NCBI RefSeq assembly: GCF_035762905.1
Contig: NZ_DASUCC010000155.1
Coordinates: 1-64,000, forward strand
Length of the DNA stretch: 64,000 bases
From: DASYTH01 sp035762905
GTDB taxonomy: Bacteria; Actinomycetota; Actinomycetes; Mycobacteriales; Pseudonocardiaceae
Reading direction: 5' to 3'
Below the pieces are notes generated by a model, which made no database searches, was not told the DNA's origin, and saw only the letters and a program-made list of their open reading frames with translations. Below, piece after piece: positions 59,664 through 64,000 of this stretch. Both the position numbers and the translations under genes were made by a program. Position 1 is the first letter of the stretch, and each line of letters begins with the position of its first letter.

Positions 59664-59857
59664 GGCGGGTCATCGTCCGTTTCCTCGAGACGTGGCCGCG
59701 GATCATCATCCGTCGGCTGGCCACGTTTGAGAGTGAGGCCGATCCATTTCCAGTGGAACTCCCGAATGTCCGGGGACTTCCTGAAGGCGCGGATGATTAG
59801 CAGCACGAACACGCCTGTAAGGACTATGGTGACCGAGATCGGGTCCAGCACGAGCAC
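59660..59857 (-). CDS. Small antisense membrane protein (moron candidate C)
   Basis: A 65-residue protein with one N-terminal helix (ISVTIVLTGVFVLLIIRAF) and a charged acidic tail (LEETDDDPP). It lies antisense between head genes and overlaps the minor capsid stop by 4 bases. GTG start. It is similar in style to the two other antisense membrane proteins. Confidence 0.5.
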   Translation of the reverse strand: MLVLDPISVTIVLTGVFVLLIIRAFRKSPDIREFHWKWIGLTLKRGQPTDDDPRPRLEETDDDPP

Positions 59858-60028
59858 GCTCCGCCCTGAACGTCGCTGGGCTCGACGTTTTCGCGGTCTG
59901 CAGCTCGTAGGATGCTGGCGATCTTAGATGCCCAGAGGTATCAATCTTAGCGCGTCACACACACCCCATCCGGGGTCGTAGCCAAGAGCATACCCCAGGC
60001 GTGACAGCCGGGTCTCACGCTGCCCGTC

Positions 60029-60247
60029 ATGAGTGACCTCACCCAGACCCCGCCCGTATCGGCGATCCTGCAGTTCTTCGACTACGAAAAACTGCCTCCC
60101 CCGCTGCGGGAGGTGTCCGAGACGTTCCACCACCTGGCGCACCACCTCGCCGACACGCTGCGGCCGGGTCCGGAGCTGACCGTGGCGCTGCGGAAGCTGC
60201 TCGAGTCGAAGGACGCCGCCGTCCGGGCGGCACTGCCACCCAAGTGA
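60029..60247 (+). CDS. Conserved small actinophage protein
   Basis: A 72-residue protein: ILQFFDYEKLPPPLREVSET, then LRPGPELTVALRKLLESKDA AVRAAL in its C-terminal half. This compact helical type recurs in many actinophage and temperate-phage genomes near head genes. The function is unknown. Confidence 0.65.
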   Translation: MSDLTQTPPVSAILQFFDYEKLPPPLREVSETFHHLAHHLADTLRPGPELTVALRKLLESKDAAVRAALPPK

Positions 60248-60302
60248 CACGGCGGGTTGACCTTGGGCCGGTAACCGAACCGGCCCGAGGGAGCCCGCCG
60301 AC

Positions 60303-60659
60303 ATGGCCCGAACCAACATCACCAAGACCACCCGCAGCCGCGCCGGTGTGCAGCCGACCATGGTCGCCGTTGATGCGTCCGCGTCGCCGAACGGCATGAT
60401 GTTCGACTGGACCGCGACCGCCGAGGTCGTCGTCCGGTCCACCGATGGCAGCCCGCACACCATGACCGTCGCGGTGGCCGACGCCGCCCGACCCGACGGG
60501 CTGACCGTTCCGGGCCGAGCCGTCACCATCCCCGCCACCACCACGGTGGCGCTGGCCGCCGGCCCGTTCGGACCGGAGTACCGGCAGGCGGACGGCAAGG
60601 TCTACTTGAACTTCGACGCCGCCACCGGCATGACTATCGGCGTGCTGGACAACGCGTAG
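60303..60659 (+). CDS. Beta-rich phage structural protein, possible capsid decoration
   Basis: A 118-residue protein after GAGGGAG. It is rich in strands (VVVRSTDGSPHTMTVAVADA; GRAVTIPATTTVALAAGPFG) with an Ig-like pattern and ends KVYLNFDAATGMTIGVLDNA. Its position before scaffold and capsid genes suits a head decoration protein; this is inference. Confidence 0.55.
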   Translation: MARTNITKTTRSRAGVQPTMVAVDASASPNGMMFDWTATAEVVVRSTDGSPHTMTVAVADAARPDGLTVPGRAVTIPATTTVALAAGPFGPEYRQADGKVYLNFDAATGMTIGVLDNA

Positions 60660-60687
60660 GTGACACCCCCGGCCGAGGGTGCCGGGC

Positions 60688-61392
60688 ATGACCGCACCCA
60701 CACCCCCGGCCACCGGTGCGCCCGCAGACGGTGCGCCGCAGCCCCCCGCGCCTGCGCCCGTCCCCCAGCCGCCCGCGGCCGGCCCGCCGGCCCAGCCGCC
60801 CGCGGACCCGGCCGGCGACAAGCCCGCGGACGACGGCGCGAAGTTCACGCAGGCCGACCTCGATCGGATCATCAACGACCGGCTCACCCGCGCACAGCAG
60901 TCCTGGCAGGCGCAGCAGGCCGAGCGGGACAAGAAGATCGCCGCCCTGTTCGGCGGCGCCCCGGCCGACGGTGACAGCGCGCTGACCGCCGAGCAGGTTC
61001 TCGAGCAGGCACAGCAGATCACCCAGACCGCCCGGGACGAAGCCAATCACGCCAAGGCGGAGGCGCTCGCGCTCGCCGCGAAGATCAAGCCGGAGCGGCT
61101 CGACACCTTCGTGAAGTTGGTCGACCTCCGGGGCGCACTGGCCGACGTGGACGGAAACGACGCCACCGCAGTGAGGACCGCGATCAAGGCCGCGGTCGAC
61201 GCCAAGGTCGCCGAGTTCCCCGAGTGGAAGACCGACGCCACCCCGCCGCTGCCCGGCGCGTCGACCGCCAACCCGAACGGGGCACCGGGCACGCCGACCC
61301 TCGACCAGCAGATCGCGAAGGCCGAGGCGGAAAAGAACTGGCGGGTCGCGATCAACCTGAAGCGCCAGCGCGCCGCCCAGCAGTCTGGGTGA
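60688..61392 (+). CDS. Capsid scaffolding protein
   Basis: The 234-residue protein has a Pro/Ala-rich N-terminus, then FTQADLDRIINDRLTRAQQS and a long coiled coil (LTAEQVLEQAQQITQTARDE), and a helical C-terminus (QQIAKAEAEKNWRVAINLKR). This matches GP20/DUF4355-type scaffolds and lies directly before the major capsid gene. A GTG nine bases upstream is an alternative start. Confidence 0.82.
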   Translation: MTAPTPPATGAPADGAPQPPAPAPVPQPPAAGPPAQPPADPAGDKPADDGAKFTQADLDRIINDRLTRAQQSWQAQQAERDKKIAALFGGAPADGDSALTAEQVLEQAQQITQTARDEANHAKAEALALAAKIKPERLDTFVKLVDLRGALADVDGNDATAVRTAIKAAVDAKVAEFPEWKTDATPPLPGASTANPNGAPGTPTLDQQIAKAEAEKNWRVAINLKRQRAAQQSG

Positions 61393-61507
61393 CACACAGC
61401 ACCGACGTTCATACCGCAGGTACCCCGCCGAGACGACTGCACTCGGCTATCGGAGGTCCCGGCTCGAACTCCGCGAGCAGAACCACACGCGAGACAAGGA
61501 GTAACCG

Positions 61508-62710
61508 ATGGCCGGGATCACCGGACTCGGAACCGCTTTCAACCTGCCGAACTACACCGGCGAACTGTTCGCACTCACCCCCGAGGACACCCCGCTTCTG
61601 TCCGCCATCGGCGGCCTGACCGGCGGAGGCCAGACCACCTCGACCGAGTTCGAGTGGCAGACCTACGACCTGCGCGACCCCGGGCAGCGCACCAAGGTTG
61701 AGGGCGCGGACGCGCCCACTGCCGAGGAGCGGGTGCGGGCGAACGTGACCAACGTGGTGCAGATCCACCAGGAGAAGGTCAGCGTCAGCTACACCAAGCA
61801 GGCCGCCACGGGCCAACTCGCCTCGCCGCAGGCGGCGCCATTCAATCACCCCGGCGGCGGCCCGAACCCGGTCACGAAGGAGCTGGACTGGCAGGTCGAG
61901 CAGACGCTGAAGTCGATGGCGCTGGATGTCAACTGGTCGTTCTGGAACGGCCAGTACGTCAAGCCGACCACCAACGCCAGCGCCCGCCAGACCAAGGGCC
62001 TGCTCGCCGCGATCACCACGAACCGGATCGCGAAGGCCACCACGGTCACTGGCGCCACCTCGGCCACCGACACGGTCACGTCGACCGGCCACGGCCTTGT
62101 GGACAACGACAAGATCGTGTTCCGCAACACCGGCGTCGCGACGAACATCGTGGCCGGCCGCGTCTACTACGTGGACGCCATCGACGCGAACACCTTCAAG
62201 GTCGCGACCAGCCAGGGCGGCACCGCGCTCACCCTCGGCACCGCGACCGGACTGTCCTACGTCAAGCCGTGGTCCACCACGCTGACCACCGACCACGTCA
62301 GCGACATCATCCAGATGTGCTACGACAACGGCGGCATGTCCGAGCAGTTCACCGCGACCCTCGCCGTGAACAGCAAGCAGAAGCGGGCCGTCACCAAGGC
62401 GTTCGCCTCGGCCTACGGGCAGTTCACCGAGACCAGCCGGAACGTCGGCGGCGTCAACATGACGACCATCATCACCGACTTCGGCACGCTCAACGTCATG
62501 CTCGACCGGCACCTGCCGCAGGACATGATCGTCCCGGTCAGCCTGGAGCAGCTCATGCCGGTGTTCCTCAGCATTCCCGACAAGGGCGTGTTCTTCGAGG
62601 AGCCTCTCGCCAAGACCGGCGCGTCGGACAACGTCCAGTTGTATGGCGAGATCGGCCTGAAGTGGGGCAACGAGCGAGCCCACGGGGTGCTGGAAGGACT
62701 CGCGGTCTGA
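61508..62710 (+). CDS. Major capsid protein with inserted beta domain
   Basis: The 400-residue protein fits the DUF5309/SU10-like HK97-fold group: NLPNYTGELFALTPEDTPLL, EFEWQTYDLRDPGQRTKVEG, VSVSYTKQAATGQLA, WSFWNGQYVKPT and, near the end, VMLDRHLPQDMIVPVSLEQL. Between about residues 178 and 255 an extra beta domain (VTSTGHGLVDNDKIVFRNTG; RVYYVDAIDANTFKVATSQG) interrupts it, like surface domains found in tail and capsid proteins. AAGGAG precedes the ATG. Confidence 0.92.
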   Translation: MAGITGLGTAFNLPNYTGELFALTPEDTPLLSAIGGLTGGGQTTSTEFEWQTYDLRDPGQRTKVEGADAPTAEERVRANVTNVVQIHQEKVSVSYTKQAATGQLASPQAAPFNHPGGGPNPVTKELDWQVEQTLKSMALDVNWSFWNGQYVKPTTNASARQTKGLLAAITTNRIAKATTVTGATSATDTVTSTGHGLVDNDKIVFRNTGVATNIVAGRVYYVDAIDANTFKVATSQGGTALTLGTATGLSYVKPWSTTLTTDHVSDIIQMCYDNGGMSEQFTATLAVNSKQKRAVTKAFASAYGQFTETSRNVGGVNMTTIITDFGTLNVMLDRHLPQDMIVPVSLEQLMPVFLSIPDKGVFFEEPLAKTGASDNVQLYGEIGLKWGNERAHGVLEGLAV

Positions 62711-63060
62711 TGGCCACCTTCGAGCGCCGCTCCGGTGACCACGTCGCCGCCAGAGTCCGCACCTACGACGACGGGGAGATCGCCAAGCATCGGCGCCTGG
62801 CGGAGGACGGCGTGGACGGCTGGCGGGAACTGCCCGAGGACGAGCGGCCCGCGCCGGCCAAGTCAACGCCGAAGCAGGCACTTCAGGCCGACGCGGCAGC
62901 GCTCGGTCTGGAAACCGAGGGCACGGTCAAGGAGCTGACCGAGCGGATCGACGCCAAGGTCGCCGAGCTGCGCAAGCAGGCCGCCGAACTCGGCATCGAC
63001 GACGACAAGCTGTCGGCCGTCGAACTGTCGGCGGCTATCGACGCGAAGCTCGCCGAGTAA
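62710..63060 (+). CDS. Phage head protein with SAP-like helical C-terminus
   Basis: A 116-residue protein whose ATG overlaps the capsid stop. A short beta N-terminus (DHVAARVRTYDDGEIAKHRR) is followed by two helix-extended repeats (ADAAALGLETEGTVKELTER; QAAELGIDDDKLSAVELSAA) resembling SAP or Rho-N motifs. Such proteins lie after capsid genes in many siphoviruses. Confidence 0.65.
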   Translation: MATFERRSGDHVAARVRTYDDGEIAKHRRLAEDGVDGWRELPEDERPAPAKSTPKQALQADAAALGLETEGTVKELTERIDAKVAELRKQAAELGIDDDKLSAVELSAAIDAKLAE

Positions 63061-63170
63061 GTAGACCGGGGGCACCCGTCGCTCTGCGAGGGTGTGGTGG
63101 TCGCGCCGGGGAGGTGGTCCGGCGGGTGCCCCCAACCCACCACCGTACGATTTGACCGGGAGGGTTGCTG

Positions 63171-63440
63171 ATGCCGTGGTTGGCGCAGTACGAGGATCTG
63201 CCGGAGACTCACTGGCATTTCGCCGATCCCGGTAGCGATCTGGAGAAGGCGTTCACGGCGATCGGATATGTGGTGGTCCGGCCGGATCCGCCCGCCGAGC
63301 CGGACGAGCCGGTGACGGTCACTTCAGTCGAGCTGACCGAGACCGAGCAGGAGGTTGACAGGCAGGTGGCCGAGGCGTCGAGCCTGTCGAACGCCGAGCC
63401 CGCGCCGGCCCCGCGTCCGGCGCGTCCCCGGAAGAGGTGA
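63171..63440 (+). CDS. Phage head-region protein, unknown function
   Basis: An 89-residue protein with GGGAGG upstream. Starts MPWLAQYEDLPETHWHFADP and continues AFTAIGYVVVRPDP before an acidic, then Pro/Arg-rich tail. A TTG two codons upstream is less likely. No family was recognised. Confidence 0.6.
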   Translation: MPWLAQYEDLPETHWHFADPGSDLEKAFTAIGYVVVRPDPPAEPDEPVTVTSVELTETEQEVDRQVAEASSLSNAEPAPAPRPARPRKR

Positions 63441-63443
63441 TCG

Positions 63444-63770
63444 GTGGTGGACAAGCTGATCTCCGCGCACCCGGCCGTTGCGTGGCTGGTGTTCGCCGCG
63501 GCGATCGTCACCGCGCTGGGCGTGCTGTGGCGGTCGGTTGGCCGGCCGGTCCTGCGCACCGCCAAGAAGGCCAGCAACTTCATTGACGACGTGGTTGGGG
63601 AGCCCGCGCGCCCAGGTGTGCCCGCGCGCCCGGGCTTGATGGACCGTGTGCAGGCGGTCGAGAAGCGGCTGACGGCGATCGAGCACGAGCTGCACCCGAA
63701 CTCCGGTACGTCGCTGCGGGACCAGGTGGACGCGATCCGGGACGCCGTCGCAGGTGACACGCCCGGCTGA
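63444..63770 (+). CDS. DUF2746-like phage membrane protein
   Basis: The 108-residue protein has one N-terminal helix (AVAWLVFAAAIVTALGVLW), then a coiled coil and PGLMDRVQAVEKRLTAIEHE, NSGTSLRDQVDAIRD, the pattern of DUF2746 proteins of actinophages. GAAGAGG precedes the GTG. Some authors treat such proteins as holin-like; here it lies among head genes. Confidence 0.65.
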   Translation: MVDKLISAHPAVAWLVFAAAIVTALGVLWRSVGRPVLRTAKKASNFIDDVVGEPARPGVPARPGLMDRVQAVEKRLTAIEHELHPNSGTSLRDQVDAIRDAVAGDTPG

Positions 63771-63781
63771 CTCTCCGGTGC

Positions 63782-64000
63782 GTGGCTGACACGTATTTCC
63801 CGTTCGACGCCGGGTCTGGGGCGAACGTCACCGAGGCGCAGTGGGCCGACATGGCGCGGTTGTGGGCGCCGGACGGGTTGGGGGCGGACACCCCGCGCGT
63901 GTCGCTGGGGAGTGGCCTGCAGTTCTCCATCCCGGACGGCTTGTACGGGTGGTGCAAGGGGTTCTTCTACAAGAACGTCACCGTGCAAACCAAGACGGCC
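63782..64000 (+). CDS. Phage structural protein, 3' end outside window
   Basis: The first 73 codons begin at GTG and read MADTYFPFDAGSGANVTEAQ, WADMARLWAPDGLGADTPRV, a beginning seen in actinophage baseplate- or fibre-like proteins. Nothing can be said about the rest. Confidence 0.55.
   Translation, partial: MADTYFPFDAGSGANVTEAQWADMARLWAPDGLGADTPRVSLGSGLQFSIPDGLYGWCKGFFYKNVTVQTKTA

Larger units (their letters stand above)
37284..64000. mobile_element. Siphovirus-like prophage, left and middle part
   Basis: Contiguous phage modules are present: immunity switch, recombination/replication, DNA modification, lysis, packaging and head genes, nearly all rightward and overlapping by 1-4 bases. The left end coincides with the tRNA 3' repeat. 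Tail genes, integrase and right end are beyond the window. Confidence 0.88.

Overview
The window is high-GC DNA from an actinomycete, most likely a mycelial genus in or near the Pseudonocardiales. Signs of this are the WXG100 (ESX-type) proteins, an AfsR/SARP regulator, a mycothiol-type DinB enzyme, a CmtR metal sensor, WhiB-like proteins, an LAXTG sortase substrate, and frequent GTG starts with ATGA/GTGA stop-start overlaps. This assignment is inferred from gene content only.

Region 1 (1-22.1 kb) looks chromosomal. It opens with a cell-surface locus: an Ig-repeat adhesin ending in an LAFTG anchor, a sortase, a GT-C-like membrane protein, an anchored secreted protein and a second Ig-repeat protein. 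Next come a DGPF protein with an ECF42-type sigma factor and an AhpD-like protein, a mycothiol-dependent enzyme, a CmtR/cation-efflux operon, a 14-TM drug exporter and a lone TOPRIM protein. An ESX-like cluster (YbaB-like tandem protein plus two WXG-type proteins), a SARP regulator and an ABC-transporter remnant finish the region.

Region 2 (22.19-37.3 kb) is an accessory element with a tRNA-Arg(CCU) 3'-end repeat at each end. It holds an IS5-like element, an Imm8 immunity-gene remnant, a recombinase remnant, two secreted RTX/DUF11 paralogues, an IS256 scrap, a GH18 chitinase, a small secreted protein, an IS110 copy and a truncated DUF6615 gene. At its right end is an AICE-like wHTH / excisionase / integrase module. 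The integrase is frameshifted. Beside it lies a low-GC, TTA-rich gene combining an MrcB-type N-terminus with a PD-(D/E)XK domain, which I read as a single-chain modification-dependent restriction enzyme.

Region 3 (37.3 kb to the end) is the left and middle part of a siphovirus-like prophage. It has a divergent repressor/Cro switch with TGCATGCATGCA operators. The early operon carries RecT-like, RecB-like nuclease, sliding-clamp-like, WhiB, C5-methyltransferase, replication-type and RusA genes, interrupted by an antisense HEPN-like Ymh gene. Then follow a GH25 endolysin between two related small membrane proteins, both terminase subunits, portal, MuF-like minor capsid protein, scaffold, major capsid protein and the first head-tail genes. 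Tail genes and the prophage's own integrase and right attachment site lie outside the window.

The strongest leads are the restriction gene beside the integrase, the tandem-element architecture at one tRNA, the phage operator family, the antisense HEPN gene, a 28-bp-arm inverted repeat before the first RTX gene, and recurring offsetting frameshift pairs in mobile and repeat genes.
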